A DNA stretch of 64,000 bases from the NCBI RefSeq assembly GCF_033101155.1, contig NZ_JAWMPX010000015.1, positions 1-64,000 of the forward strand, in the 5' to 3' direction. The number at the start of each line of letters is the position of its first letter. Positions within the stretch are counted from its first letter, which is position 1. The translations under genes and the position numbers were made by a program. Positions 42,530 through 52,037 of the stretch are shown piece after piece. The DNA is from Tropicimonas sp033101155. GTDB taxonomy: Bacteria; Pseudomonadota; Alphaproteobacteria; Rhodobacterales; Rhodobacteraceae. Below the pieces are notes generated by a model, which saw only the letters and a program-made list of their open reading frames with translations, was not told the origin of the DNA and made no database searches.

Positions 42530-43405
42530 ATGGCCGATTTGGACAACATCAAGGACGGCAAGGATTTTGGACTCGACCAGCCGGCCGACACGAAGGGCTT
42601 CTTCCTGAAGGGAAGCTCCCATCTCGATTGGGGCATGAAGAACCGCCTCAGCTCAATCTTCAACCCGCGGACCGGCCGGACCGTCATGCTGGCCTTCGAC
42701 CACGGGTACTTCCAGGGTCCGACCACCGGGCTCGAACGGATCGACCTGAACATCGTCCCGCTGATCGAACATGCGGACGTGCTGATGGCGACGCGCGGGG
42801 CGCTCCGGAGCTGCATCCCGCCGACAACCGACAAGCCGGTTGTGCTGCGCGCATCGGGCGGCAACTCGATTCTCTCGGAACTGTCGAACGAGACGGTGGC
42901 CGTCGACATCGAAGACGCTATCCGCCTGAATGCCTCGGCCATGGCCGCACAGGTCTATATCGGCGCCGAGTTCGAGCACAAATCGATCTCCAACGTGATC
43001 AAGCTCATCGATACCGGCATGCGCTACGGCATTCCGACATTGGCCGTGACCGGCGTCGGCAAGGATATGGAGCGCAATGCGCGCTATTTCGGGCTCTCGT
43101 CGCGCATCGCGGCGGAACTCGGGGCGCATTATCTCAAGACCTATTTCGTCGAGGAAGGGTTCGAGCGCGTTGTCGCCGGCTGCCCTGTTCCCGTCGTGAT
43201 CGCAGGCGGCAAGAAGCTACCGGAACTGGAAGCGCTCGAAATGGCTTACAAGGCTGTCGATCAAGGGGCTGCCGGCGTCGACATGGGGCGCAACATCTTC
43301 CAGGCCGAAGATCCCGTCGCAATGATCAAGGCGGTTTCCCGAGTCGTCCACGAACTCGAAACGCCTGACAAGGCGTTCCAGCTCTACAACGACCTGAAAG
43401 GATAG
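42530..43405 (+). CDS. lsrF: 3-hydroxy-2,4-pentanedione-5-phosphate thiolase LsrF
   Basis: 291 residues of the DeoC/FbaB class I aldolase family: VMLAFDHGYFQGPTTGLERI, ASGGNSILSELSNETVAV, and the Schiff-base Lys in HYLKTYFVEEGFERV; phosphate-binding end IAGGKKLPELEALEM and GAAGVDMGRNIFQ. LsrF transfers an acetyl group from the LsrG product to CoA, giving dihydroxyacetone phosphate and acetyl-CoA, and so completes breakdown of the signal. It starts 90 bases after lsrB beyond the hairpin, with an AGAAGAAGGG ribosome site. It is the last lsr gene. Confidence 0.95.
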   Translation: MADLDNIKDGKDFGLDQPADTKGFFLKGSSHLDWGMKNRLSSIFNPRTGRTVMLAFDHGYFQGPTTGLERIDLNIVPLIEHADVLMATRGALRSCIPPTTDKPVVLRASGGNSILSELSNETVAVDIEDAIRLNASAMAAQVYIGAEFEHKSISNVIKLIDTGMRYGIPTLAVTGVGKDMERNARYFGLSSRIAAELGAHYLKTYFVEEGFERVVAGCPVPVVIAGGKKLPELEALEMAYKAVDQGAAGVDMGRNIFQAEDPVAMIKAVSRVVHELETPDKAFQLYNDLKG

Positions 43406-43788
43406 AGCGTCCACCGCTCCCAAGACGGCCGACACGGCCATGCCAGTGACCGATCCCTGCCTTCAAGCGGGGCTCGGTCATTTTGTTTGCGCCGACAGGC
43501 GGGCAGCCAGACGGGATCAAACTCTTTTCAAATCAGGTACTTACCCTGCCCCTTGTTCCGCTCCAAGTTGGAATGGTTCCTGCAAGCTCGGCCACGCCAA
43601 CCGGGGACCGCGCTGGCTTCGACAGAACCTGGGCCGGCAAAATGGAACGCGCAGGTCTTGCACTGAGAGGTGTGCGAGAAAACAACAGGTTCTCGCCCTG
43701 ATCGAGGCTGTTGCCATTAGGTAACCTGTTCTGGTTGAATTGTGGCACAGTTGGGCTGTCGGGATCCGGACAAAGAACGAGGACTGCA
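43406..43788. other. Intergenic region between lsrF and the two-partner secretion operon
   Basis: 383 bases with no supported gene. A probable terminator for lsrF is at 43448-43484. An 8-bp inverted repeat, AACAGGTT at 43684-43691 and AACCTGTT at 43723-43730, lies 60-100 bases before the tpsB start and may be a regulatory site. Short open frames here have no ribosome site or family match. Confidence 0.55.
43448..43484 (+). terminator. Probable terminator after lsrF
   Basis: Stem GACCGA / TCGGTC, with an inner CCC/GGG pairing, closes a loop, followed by ATTTTGTTT. It lies 43 bases after the lsrF stop. The T-run is interrupted, so strength is uncertain. Confidence 0.6.
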
Positions 43789-45492
43789 ATGCTTCAACGC
43801 CACCCAGGGATTGCTGTGGCAATTCCGCTGCTGCTGCAGATGTTGTTCCCTCAACATGCGCTCGCACAGGGCGCGGGCAATCTCGTGCCGTCGACATTCG
43901 AACCGCAAGGCCAGCAATCCGCGGGCACAGTCCGGGTCGCTCGCGATCCCGGCGCCGTGGTTCCGGCGGGCGCCGATCGGCTCTCCGTGAGCGTAGGGAA
44001 CGTTCGTATTGAAGGTGCCTTCCCGCAATTGGCCGAAGCGAATGCCGCCTTCGAGCAGAGCCTGGCCGGCAAGCGGGTGCAGGTCTCCGAGATCTTCCTG
44101 GCGACCAGCCAGTTGGAGGCGGCTTATTCCAACGCAGGCTACGTTCTCAGCCGGGTGGTGCTCCCGCAGCAGGAAATCCGCGATGGCGGCACCTTGCGCA
44201 TCGTGATCGTCGACGGCTTCATCGAACGGATCGATGCAACGGGCGTCCCTGACCCGGCACGTGCACGGGCGGTCCAGATCACGGCCCCCTTGGCCCAGCA
44301 GCGCCAGGTTCGCCTGGAAGATATCGAACGCGCCCTGCTTCTGGCCGGGGACACCTACGGCGCGAGCCTGTCCTCGACGCTCGCGACCGGCCAAAGCGCC
44401 GGCGGCACCGAGCTTGTGATCGATGGCGATTTCCGCAAGTACACCGGGTTTGTCGGCCTCGACAACACGCTTTCGGACGACCTTGGAACACTGAACCTGA
44501 GCTTTGGCGCCGAGATGAACGGCGCCCTCAAGATGGGCGAGACTATCTATCTCCGCGCGGGTGGCTCACCGGTCGACTATTTCACGGATTCCGCGAGGTA
44601 CCGATACCTTGCCGCGGGCGCGGTCTTCCCGATCGGATATGACGGCCTGACATTCAATATCGAAGGAACCTCGAGCGACTCGCAGCCGGATGTGGACCTT
44701 TTCCCCAATGAGAGCTCCTTCGACCGCCTGTCTTTCCGCCTCTTCTACCCGTGGATTCGATCCCGGCAGCGCAACCTCTCGACGCAACTGATCTTCGACC
44801 GCGTCTGGGACTCGCAGGACCTTCTCCTCGGCTCCACCGAATTTCCGATCTACGAGGACAATTTCAGCGCCCTCAGAGCGAGCATCGACGGCAGCTGGAA
44901 CTTCGAGAACGGCTCGTTTCTTCAGGCAAGCGTAGTCCTGTCGAAAGGGTTCGGGGCCGATACGGAGTCTAGTTCCGACGACACGCCATTGTCACGACAG
45001 GGCGCGAGCAAGGACTTCACCAAGCTCGTGTTCGCGGCGGCGTATGACCGCCCGCTCTCGCCGAACTGGTCTCTCGCGGTCAACGGTCGCATTCAGAGCA
45101 GTTTCGGAGAAGCGCTTGTGACATCCGAACAGTTCACCATTGCCAATACCAGCGAGCTTTCGACCTTCGATGCCGGAGATGTCCGGGGCGACAGTGGCTG
45201 GGTCGTGCGAACAGAACTCGGCCGGTTGCAGAAATTCGATCTCTTCGGCTTCCCGCTTCTGAGCAACCTCTATACTTTCGGAGCCTACGGCGCGGTCAGC
45301 CTCGAGGAACCGACTATTTTTGAAAAAGACGAGGCAAGCGCATATTCTTACGGGATCGGAGCCGACCTCATGACCATTGAGGAATCGCCGTACCGGTCCG
45401 GATCTGTGCGGGTCGAATATGGGAGGGGGGAACGAGATGACTTGGGGTCAGATGGGAATCGTTTCACGATCATTGCCAGCCGCAGGTTCTAA
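43789..45492 (+). CDS. Two-partner secretion outer-membrane transporter (TpsB, FhaC/ShlB family)
   Basis: 567 residues with a signal peptide ending near PQHALAQG. Residues about 65-215 hold two POTRA-like modules (VSVGNVRIEGAFPQLAEANA, then GYVLSRVVLPQQEIRDGGTL and IVDGFIERIDATGVPD); the rest is a beta-barrel with many aromatic-ended strands finishing in Arg-Phe (FTIIASRRF), a typical outer-membrane C-terminus. TpsB proteins recognise the TPS domain of their partner and carry it across the outer membrane. The ATG at 43789 follows GAGGA. The 3' end overlaps the tpsA start by about 55 bases, tying the pair together. Confidence 0.9.
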   Translation: MLQRHPGIAVAIPLLLQMLFPQHALAQGAGNLVPSTFEPQGQQSAGTVRVARDPGAVVPAGADRLSVSVGNVRIEGAFPQLAEANAAFEQSLAGKRVQVSEIFLATSQLEAAYSNAGYVLSRVVLPQQEIRDGGTLRIVIVDGFIERIDATGVPDPARARAVQITAPLAQQRQVRLEDIERALLLAGDTYGASLSSTLATGQSAGGTELVIDGDFRKYTGFVGLDNTLSDDLGTLNLSFGAEMNGALKMGETIYLRAGGSPVDYFTDSARYRYLAAGAVFPIGYDGLTFNIEGTSSDSQPDVDLFPNESSFDRLSFRLFYPWIRSRQRNLSTQLIFDRVWDSQDLLLGSTEFPIYEDNFSALRASIDGSWNFENGSFLQASVVLSKGFGADTESSSDDTPLSRQGASKDFTKLVFAAAYDRPLSPNWSLAVNGRIQSSFGEALVTSEQFTIANTSELSTFDAGDVRGDSGWVVRTELGRLQKFDLFGFPLLSNLYTFGAYGAVSLEEPTIFEKDEASAYSYGIGADLMTIEESPYRSGSVRVEYGRGERDDLGSDGNRFTIIASRRF

Positions 45493-48400
45493 GCCGCTGT
45501 CCCGGCTGTTCGGATCACTGGCAGCCTTGCTCTGGACGAGCACGGCACTGGCACAATCCTTGCCAACCGGCGGCTCCGTGGCCGCGGGCGATGCCGTCAT
45601 TTCCCAATCAAGCTCAACCCGGATGACGATCAACCAGTCCTCGGATTCCGCGGTCGTGAACTGGGATGGCTTCTCGATCGGGACGGACGCCCGCCTCGAC
45701 TTTCGGCAGCCCTCCTCGCAGAGCGCAATCCTGAACCGGGTCACCGGCTCCGCCACCAGCGAGATCCTTGGTCAGTTGAGCGCCAATGGCCAGGTGCACC
45801 TGGTGAATCCGAACGGTATCTATATCGGCCCAAGCGGCATGATCAGTGCATCGGGGTTTGTTGCCTCCACGCTGGACATCTCCGACGACGATTTCATGAA
45901 CGGCGCGCTGCGCTATCGCGGGAATGGCACGTCCAATTCGGTCGAGAACGCGGGGACGATCTCGATCGTTCCGGGCGGGTATGCTGCCCTGATCGGCGGC
46001 CGCGTCAGCAATTCCGGCCTGATCCGGGTACCATTGGGAAAGGTCGGGCTCGGCGCGGGCGAGGAAGTGACGCTCGATATCTCTGGCGACGGTTTCCTGC
46101 AGGTTGCCGTTCCCTCGGACACTGCCGACGATACCATGGAAGCGCTGGTCTCAAACTCCGGTCGCATTGAAGCCGACGGCGGCATCGTGCACCTGAAGGC
46201 CGCCAGCGCCCGCGATGCGGCGCGCCGGGTCGTCAACATGTCCGGCGTGATCGAAGCGCGCTCGGTGGGCGGCGTCTCCGGAGCCGTTGTGCTCGGTGGA
46301 AGCGGCGGTGTCGTCACCGTCACCGGAAAGATCGATACATCGGCGCGCGTCGCGCTGGTTGAAAGCTCGCCCCGGCCGGCGGCGCGGCCGGAGAATGGCG
46401 GATCGATCACCATCACCGGAGAAGCAATCGGGCTTGCCGGTGCGACGCTCGACGCCAGCGGCACAGGGTCCGGAAGCGGTGGCGATATCCGCGTCGGAGG
46501 CGAATTCCAGGGTGGCGGAGACTTGCAGACATCCTGGATCACGACTGTCGATGCCGACACCCGGATCATCTCCGATGGCGGCAACGAGGGCGACGGCGGA
46601 ACGGTCATCGTCTGGTCCGACGAGTATACCAGTTTCGCTGGGCAGATCTCGTCCCGGGGCGGGGCCGATGGCGGTGACGGCGGCCTCGTGGAGGTCTCCG
46701 GCAAGGCCAAACTCGCCTTCGCCGGATTGGTGGACACGCAGGCGCCGAACGGCGAGACCGGCACGTTGTTGCTTGACCCATACAATATCATCATCGACGA
46801 CATCCCCCCGGAAGACCCGTTTTTCATTGAAACTACGTCGGATGGCGACACCTATTACGCCGAAACCGAGGGCGCAGATCCGGCGAATGACGGCTCGATC
46901 CTGCTGGCATCGACCATCACCGACCAACTTGAACTTTCGAACGTCATCGTCACAACGAACGACACCGAGGTGCCTGGCTCCCAACCGGGCAACATCACGG
47001 TCGACGCGGATGTGACCTGGAGCACGCCACAATCGCTCACCCTTGTGGCGGACAACAACATCGTCCTGCGAACCGGGGATATTACGTCCACCGGTGCTGG
47101 CGACGCCATTCTCACCGCCGGCGGCTTCATCGACACCAGTTCGGACATCTCGACGAATACCGGCGACATAACAATGACGGCCGGTGATTACATCCAGACA
47201 TCCGGTAGCATCTCGACGAATTCCGGCGACGTAACGATGACGGCGACGGATTTCATCCGGACATCCGGCGACATAACGATCGGCACCGGGAGCCTCAGAC
47301 TCAGCCCCTCTGGCGACCTAACCGTGAATGGCGACATTTCCGCCGGGACCGGCGCAACAATCGACCTTGCCACCGCCGGTACGACAATCGTGACCGGAGA
47401 TATCATCGCGCCCGACGCGGCAACACTCTTCCTCTCAGGCGACACCGGCCTGTCGGTGACCGGGACAACGATCGAGGCCGACGGCGCGGACCTGGAATTC
47501 ACCTCCGCGGATGGGAGCGTGCTCGTCACGAGCGACATAGAGGCCGCGGAGGCCGACATCGTGTTCGACGCCGAGTCCACCCTCGAAACGCGGGGAGTCA
47601 TCACCGCCCCTGAATCCACCATCGCCTTCAATTCGGGTGGCGATATCACCGTCTCCGGCGCGATTTCAGCGCCGGACACCGATGCCGGCAGCACGGCTTC
47701 CATCGACTTTACCGCGCGCGCGGGCAGCATCCGTCTCGACGCGCCTATCTTCGCCCCAGACGGCGAACTCACATTCGTGGCCGCCGGCGGAAGCGACCCC
47801 TCGAGTCCCATCCTTGCCGGAGCGTCTGCGGATATCGACGTGGCTACGTTCATCCTGTCGATCGGCGACTGGCAGCAGGTCGGATCCAGTCCGGCCGATT
47901 TCTCCGCCGACGATTTCCAGCTTGGCTTCGAACCAGATCGCCGCAGTTTCCTGCGCGCCCTTGGCGGTGACGGCTCGACAGGGTCGCCTTACCAACTTTT
48001 CGACATCTTCGGGGTCCAGGGCGTCGACAGCGAAAGTCTGAGCACCCTGAACTTCGGGTTGGCAAATGACATAGATGCCTCTGGTACGACGGGCTGGAAC
48101 GACGGCGACGGGTTCTTTCCGATCGAGGTCTTCTACGGCACACTGGATGGAAACCGCCACGCGATCGACGGGCTTTTCCTCGACGGTTTCTCTTACGGCG
48201 GCTTGTTCGGTATCATTTTCGGAACCGTTCAGGACCTGTCGATCACCAACGCCAACGTGTCGTCCTTCATTGGCGGGATCCTGGCGGCCGAAAACTTCGG
48301 GACCGTGAGCGGTGTCAGAACAACCGGCTCCTTCAGTGCCTTTGAAGGCACCGGAGGCGGGCTTGTCGGTTTCAACGACGGTGTCATCTCCCAGAGCTAT

Positions 48401-49873
48401 TCGACCGCCGATGTCTTCGTCGAAGTCGGCGAAGGCAGCGTTGTCGAGGCTGGAGGGCTTGTCGGCGTCAACTATGGGCTTATCGAACAGTCGCACAGCA
48501 CTGGCTCGGTCGAGGCTATCGTGAACGGGACGATCTATGGCGGCGGACTTGTCGGCCGGAACTTCGGCGAGATCGAGGATGCCTATTCGATGTCGGATGT
48601 CTCGGGAACGAACTTCGCCACGAGCGGTGAGACGATCCTGGGCGGCCTTGTCGGCTCGAATGACGATGACGGCGAAGGCCGGGTGGGATCGATCGCAAGA
48701 ACCTTTTCCACAGGGGAACTCACCGCGTCCGGAGGCGCCTTTGAAACCCTTGGCGGGTTAATCGGCGAGAATCTCGGAACCGTCGAGGACTCGTTCTGGG
48801 ATTTCGAGAGCTCTGGCCAGGGAACGAGTGCCGGCGGAGCCCCGCTGACCACGGCCGAGTTCCAGGACACGCAGTTCATGTATGACCTCGCGATCGACCT
48901 GGGATGGATTTCCTCGACGAGCACGGATGTCTGGGCGCCGGGAGGGAGCGGTTTCTACCCTGCCCTCATGGCCACCTCGCCGGTCGTTTTCGCCATCCCC
49001 GACGATCTCACGGTGTCCGAGAGCGACGTGCCAACGGCGTCGACCACCGGGACCGTCTATGGCGGCCCGTCAATCTACCGGTTCTACCGAGACCCTGACA
49101 GCCTGGACACATCCCCGATCTTCGCCACTCTTGCATTTGACAGCGACGCGGTCGGAACGACGGGTTTCTCGGTCGATACCAGCGGTCTGAGCAGTGCGAG
49201 CGGGATGCCCTACAGGGTTGTCGCCCTTGAAGGCACCGCCACCGTCACGCCTGATCCGGTCGAGCCTCCCGTCGAGCCGCCTGACGTTGAGGAGCCCGAA
49301 GAGACGATCATCCTGCCGGTGCCACTGCCAAAAATCGAGATCACCCCGACGATCGACACCACGATCAGCGGCGGTGGAACCCTGGTGATCCCGGTCTCCC
49401 AGGCGCGCGCGGCGCTGCAAACGCTGGATGATGCCAATACGAGCTTCGAGCAACGGATCACGGATTGCGCGTCGCAGGGCGAAGATGTGAGCCAGTACCT
49501 GTCCTGCCTCGCGGATGCCACGGAGGACTTCGCGGACAGTCTGGAAGCGATCAGCGAAGGGCTTCCGCCGGAGATGGACAACGTCGCCAATATCATCCGC
49601 GACGCGAGCTCCGGGCTCCGGGCGGTCGGCGAGGATGCCGGGCGCAAGCTCGCGCTTGCCACGACCGTCGTGGAGCGTGCTGCCATCCGGCGCGAGGCCG
49701 GTCTGCAGGCGAGAACGATCCTGCGCGGGGCGCAACAGGAAATCCGCAAGGAGATCTCCCTCATCCGGGCGGAAGACCCAGAACTTGCCAGCGTGCAGCG
49801 GCAGCAGGTAGAAACGGTTGTAGCCGCGGTAGAAAAAGCCGAGATAGGCCTCTCTCGCGCCATCGGTCTTTAA
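45437..49873 (+). CDS. Two-partner secretion exoprotein (TpsA, filamentous haemagglutinin-like) with GLUG repeats
   Basis: 1478 residues. A long signal peptide (to about STALAQS) and a TPS domain follow, with the secretion motif VHLVNPNGIYIGPSG (Asn124). Residues about 120-820 are beta-helix repeats rich in Gly, Asp, Thr and Ser, including near-identical units around DISTNTGDITMTAGDYI. About 900-1130 has GLUG-type units (GGLFGIIFGTVQDLSI, GGGLVGFNDGVISQSYSTAD). After a Pro/Glu linker (EPPVEPPDVEEPEETI) comes a helical, coiled-coil end of about 160 residues with one cysteine pair. It should form a surface fibre, an adhesin or matrix protein. ATG 45437 follows a GGAGGGGGG site; an ATG at 45419 is the alternative. 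Confidence 0.9.
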   Translation: MTWGQMGIVSRSLPAAGSKPLSRLFGSLAALLWTSTALAQSLPTGGSVAAGDAVISQSSSTRMTINQSSDSAVVNWDGFSIGTDARLDFRQPSSQSAILNRVTGSATSEILGQLSANGQVHLVNPNGIYIGPSGMISASGFVASTLDISDDDFMNGALRYRGNGTSNSVENAGTISIVPGGYAALIGGRVSNSGLIRVPLGKVGLGAGEEVTLDISGDGFLQVAVPSDTADDTMEALVSNSGRIEADGGIVHLKAASARDAARRVVNMSGVIEARSVGGVSGAVVLGGSGGVVTVTGKIDTSARVALVESSPRPAARPENGGSITITGEAIGLAGATLDASGTGSGSGGDIRVGGEFQGGGDLQTSWITTVDADTRIISDGGNEGDGGTVIVWSDEYTSFAGQISSRGGADGGDGGLVEVSGKAKLAFAGLVDTQAPNGETGTLLLDPYNIIIDDIPPEDPFFIETTSDGDTYYAETEGADPANDGSILLASTITDQLELSNVIVTTNDTEVPGSQPGNITVDADVTWSTPQSLTLVADNNIVLRTGDITSTGAGDAILTAGGFIDTSSDISTNTGDITMTAGDYIQTSGSISTNSGDVTMTATDFIRTSGDITIGTGSLRLSPSGDLTVNGDISAGTGATIDLATAGTTIVTGDIIAPDAATLFLSGDTGLSVTGTTIEADGADLEFTSADGSVLVTSDIEAAEADIVFDAESTLETRGVITAPESTIAFNSGGDITVSGAISAPDTDAGSTASIDFTARAGSIRLDAPIFAPDGELTFVAAGGSDPSSPILAGASADIDVATFILSIGDWQQVGSSPADFSADDFQLGFEPDRRSFLRALGGDGSTGSPYQLFDIFGVQGVDSESLSTLNFGLANDIDASGTTGWNDGDGFFPIEVFYGTLDGNRHAIDGLFLDGFSYGGLFGIIFGTVQDLSITNANVSSFIGGILAAENFGTVSGVRTTGSFSAFEGTGGGLVGFNDGVISQSYSTADVFVEVGEGSVVEAGGLVGVNYGLIEQSHSTGSVEAIVNGTIYGGGLVGRNFGEIEDAYSMSDVSGTNFATSGETILGGLVGSNDDDGEGRVGSIARTFSTGELTASGGAFETLGGLIGENLGTVEDSFWDFESSGQGTSAGGAPLTTAEFQDTQFMYDLAIDLGWISSTSTDVWAPGGSGFYPALMATSPVVFAIPDDLTVSESDVPTASTTGTVYGGPSIYRFYRDPDSLDTSPIFATLAFDSDAVGTTGFSVDTSGLSSASGMPYRVVALEGTATVTPDPVEPPVEPPDVEEPEETIILPVPLPKIEITPTIDTTISGGGTLVIPVSQARAALQTLDDANTSFEQRITDCASQGEDVSQYLSCLADATEDFADSLEAISEGLPPEMDNVANIIRDASSGLRAVGEDAGRKLALATTVVERAAIRREAGLQARTILRGAQQEIRKEISLIRAEDPELASVQRQQVETVVAAVEKAEIGLSRAIGL
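47080..47300 (+). repeat. Tandem coding repeats inside tpsA
   Basis: Three imperfect copies of about 60 bases encode units of the form D-I-S-T-N-T-G-D-I-T-M-T-A-G-D-Y-I. They extend the beta-helix of the secreted protein and could change in number by recombination. Confidence 0.7.
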
Positions 49874-49891
49874 CATCTGGGAGATTCAACC

Positions 49892-51823
49892 GTGCTCGTG
49901 TTGCGCTTACTCGCGCCCTTGGTCGTCGCGACCTTGGGGGCTGGCATGGGATTGGCCGAGTCGCGAACGGCTCTCGTCATCGGAAACTCTGACTATGAGA
50001 CCGTGAGCCCTCTCGACAACCCGATCAACGATGCGTCCGATCTCGCAATCGCGCTCGAGGGTCTTGGCTTCGAGGTCTTTCTCGGACTGGATCTGACGCG
50101 GGAAGAGATGCTCGCCAGGTCGCGTGATTTCGGCATGGCGGCAGAGGAGAGCGACGTCGCGCTGCTGTTCTATGCCGGGCACGGTTTCCAGGTCAACGGA
50201 GCCAACTACCTCCTGCCCGTGGACGCGACGATCCAGTCTGCGCAAGACATTTCGGAGCAGACCGTCGCGCTCGGTGAATTCGTCGCGCAGATGGAGAAAT
50301 CCCAGGGAATCCGGCTCGTGATCCTGGACGCCTGCCGGGACAATCCGTTCGAAGGTGACGGGATCGACCTGGCCGGAAACGGCCTCGCGCGTGTCGGCAG
50401 CGATGCGAATTTCCTCTTCACCTATGCGACCCAACCCGACAACGTCGCCTATGACGGGACAGGGCGGAACAGCTTCTTCACCGAGGCCCTGCTCAATCAC
50501 ATCTACACGCCCGGCGAAGACATCTCGGATCTCATGATCTCCGTTCGACGGGACGTCCTGGCCGCGACCGGCGGACGCCAGGTCCCCTGGGACAATTCCT
50601 CTCTCACGCGTCAGTTCCGCTTCGACACCAGCCCCGCGACCGCATCGGAGGATACCCTGTTGTGGCAGGTCGCGGCCAAGGCACAGGAGCCGACGCTGAT
50701 GAGCCTCTATCTCGACCGCTATCCCGAAGGGGCGCATGTCGAAGAGGTCATGGCCTTTCTCGAGGATACCGGGGGCGCGAGGACCGCGACCCGTTCGCTT
50801 TCCGCCGAGGAAGAGGGGGCGGAGGCCGCCCGGATCTGGGCTCTGGCTCAACGAAGCCGACTGCGCCCACTCCTGGAATATTACCTTGCGAAATACCCCG
50901 ATGGCGCCAATGCCGATCAGGCCCAGCGATTGATCGAGTCACTTCCGGATCCGGAAAGCGCGACACCGGCCGGGATCTGCAAACGCCTGGCAACCCATCC
51001 GCGCGACGCGACCGGGAGCGAACCCGGTGTGCCGTTCGATCGCCTTCAGAAGAACGCCATGACGGCGATTCAGGCCTGCAGCGCGGCCGCGGCGCAGTCG
51101 CCCGAACTGCCCCATTACACCGCCTTGCTGGCCAGGGCGACAATCGCGGCAGGCGACATTGACCGCGCCGTGGCGCTTTACAGGCAAGCGTCCAACCGTG
51201 GTGACCTGCGCGCGATCGTGTCCCTTGCGCAGCTCCATGAAAGCGGGATCGGGGTCCCGCAAGATCTCGACGAAGCACGGAAACTCTATGAACGGGCGGC
51301 CGAGAACGGAAGTTTCGATGCGATGATCAACCTCGCTGTGAGCCTCCTCGAAGGAAAAGATGTTCAACAGGACGAGGTGCGTGCGGTCGAGCTGCTCAAA
51401 CAGGCAGCGTCGGGGGGCTCTGCCAAGGCAACCTTCAATCTCGGTGTCCTGTCGCAGGAGGGGGTTGTTGGGGACCCCACCGAGGCGCTCGGCTATTTCC
51501 AGAAGGCCGCACGGAATGGCGAATCCCAGGGCTATCTTGCTGCGGCGATCCTTCTGGACGAAGGGCGCGGGGTAGAACAAGACAGCGCGCAAGCTGCCAG
51601 AATGCTGCTCCGCGGCGCCGCCGAGGACGACGGGAGCACCATAGCGCAACTGAACACGAATGCCGCCGAATGGTCGACGAACACGATGAAAGAGGTTCAG
51701 GCACTCCTGCAACTGGCCGGGTATTACGCGGGCACGATCGATGGTGTTCCGGGACCCAATTTCAGATCTGCATTGCAGCAATGGCGCAGCGGCGGTTTCG
51801 ATCCTGCGGTTCTTTCGGAGTGA
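49892..51823 (+). CDS. Exported caspase-like (C14) peptidase with Sel1 repeats and peptidoglycan-binding-like end
   Basis: 643 residues; GTG start after GGGAG, and a signal peptide ending near GMGLAES. Residues 25-255 form a caspase/orthocaspase domain: RTALVIGNSDYE, YAGHGFQVNGANYLLPVD with His97 and ILDACRDNPF with Cys148, so both catalytic residues are present. About 410-600 holds Sel1/TPR-like repeats (GIGVPQDLDEARKLYERAAE, DVQQDEVRAVELLKQAAS). The end (MKEVQALLQLAGYYAGTIDG) matches a peptidoglycan-binding domain 1 helix pattern. It starts 18 bases after tpsA and is the third gene of that operon. It may process the exoprotein in the periplasm or act on its own; context only. Confidence 0.87.
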   Translation: MLVLRLLAPLVVATLGAGMGLAESRTALVIGNSDYETVSPLDNPINDASDLAIALEGLGFEVFLGLDLTREEMLARSRDFGMAAEESDVALLFYAGHGFQVNGANYLLPVDATIQSAQDISEQTVALGEFVAQMEKSQGIRLVILDACRDNPFEGDGIDLAGNGLARVGSDANFLFTYATQPDNVAYDGTGRNSFFTEALLNHIYTPGEDISDLMISVRRDVLAATGGRQVPWDNSSLTRQFRFDTSPATASEDTLLWQVAAKAQEPTLMSLYLDRYPEGAHVEEVMAFLEDTGGARTATRSLSAEEEGAEAARIWALAQRSRLRPLLEYYLAKYPDGANADQAQRLIESLPDPESATPAGICKRLATHPRDATGSEPGVPFDRLQKNAMTAIQACSAAAAQSPELPHYTALLARATIAAGDIDRAVALYRQASNRGDLRAIVSLAQLHESGIGVPQDLDEARKLYERAAENGSFDAMINLAVSLLEGKDVQQDEVRAVELLKQAASGGSAKATFNLGVLSQEGVVGDPTEALGYFQKAARNGESQGYLAAAILLDEGRGVEQDSAQAARMLLRGAAEDDGSTIAQLNTNAAEWSTNTMKEVQALLQLAGYYAGTIDGVPGPNFRSALQQWRSGGFDPAVLSE

Positions 51824-52037
51824 GCAGCCCCGCCACGGCGTGTCCCGGCACCGGTCTCGTTTGATCCCCCCTGCCCCGCTTCACGCCTCGTTGCGTGACC
51901 GGATCTCTTGACGATGTGTCGGCGCGGAGCTGCCAGATCGGCGCGAGAACAGTTCATGCTCCAGCGGTCGCCGGCCCTTCTCCCACATGACGGTTCCGTC
52001 ACACAGACTGCGAGTGTGTCATGACCCCGGCCTGCCT
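51824..52037. other. Convergent intergenic region
   Basis: 214 bases between the caspase gene (rightward) and the kinase gene (leftward). An imperfect inverted repeat, GTCACAC and GTGTGTC around 51992-52020, could end transcription from both sides, but it lacks T-runs. Confidence 0.4.

Noticed and set aside
43440..43788. Short plus-strand genes before the two-partner secretion operon
   Set aside because: No ribosome sites, overlapping frames with no protein pattern, and a probable terminator and inverted repeat in the same stretch.
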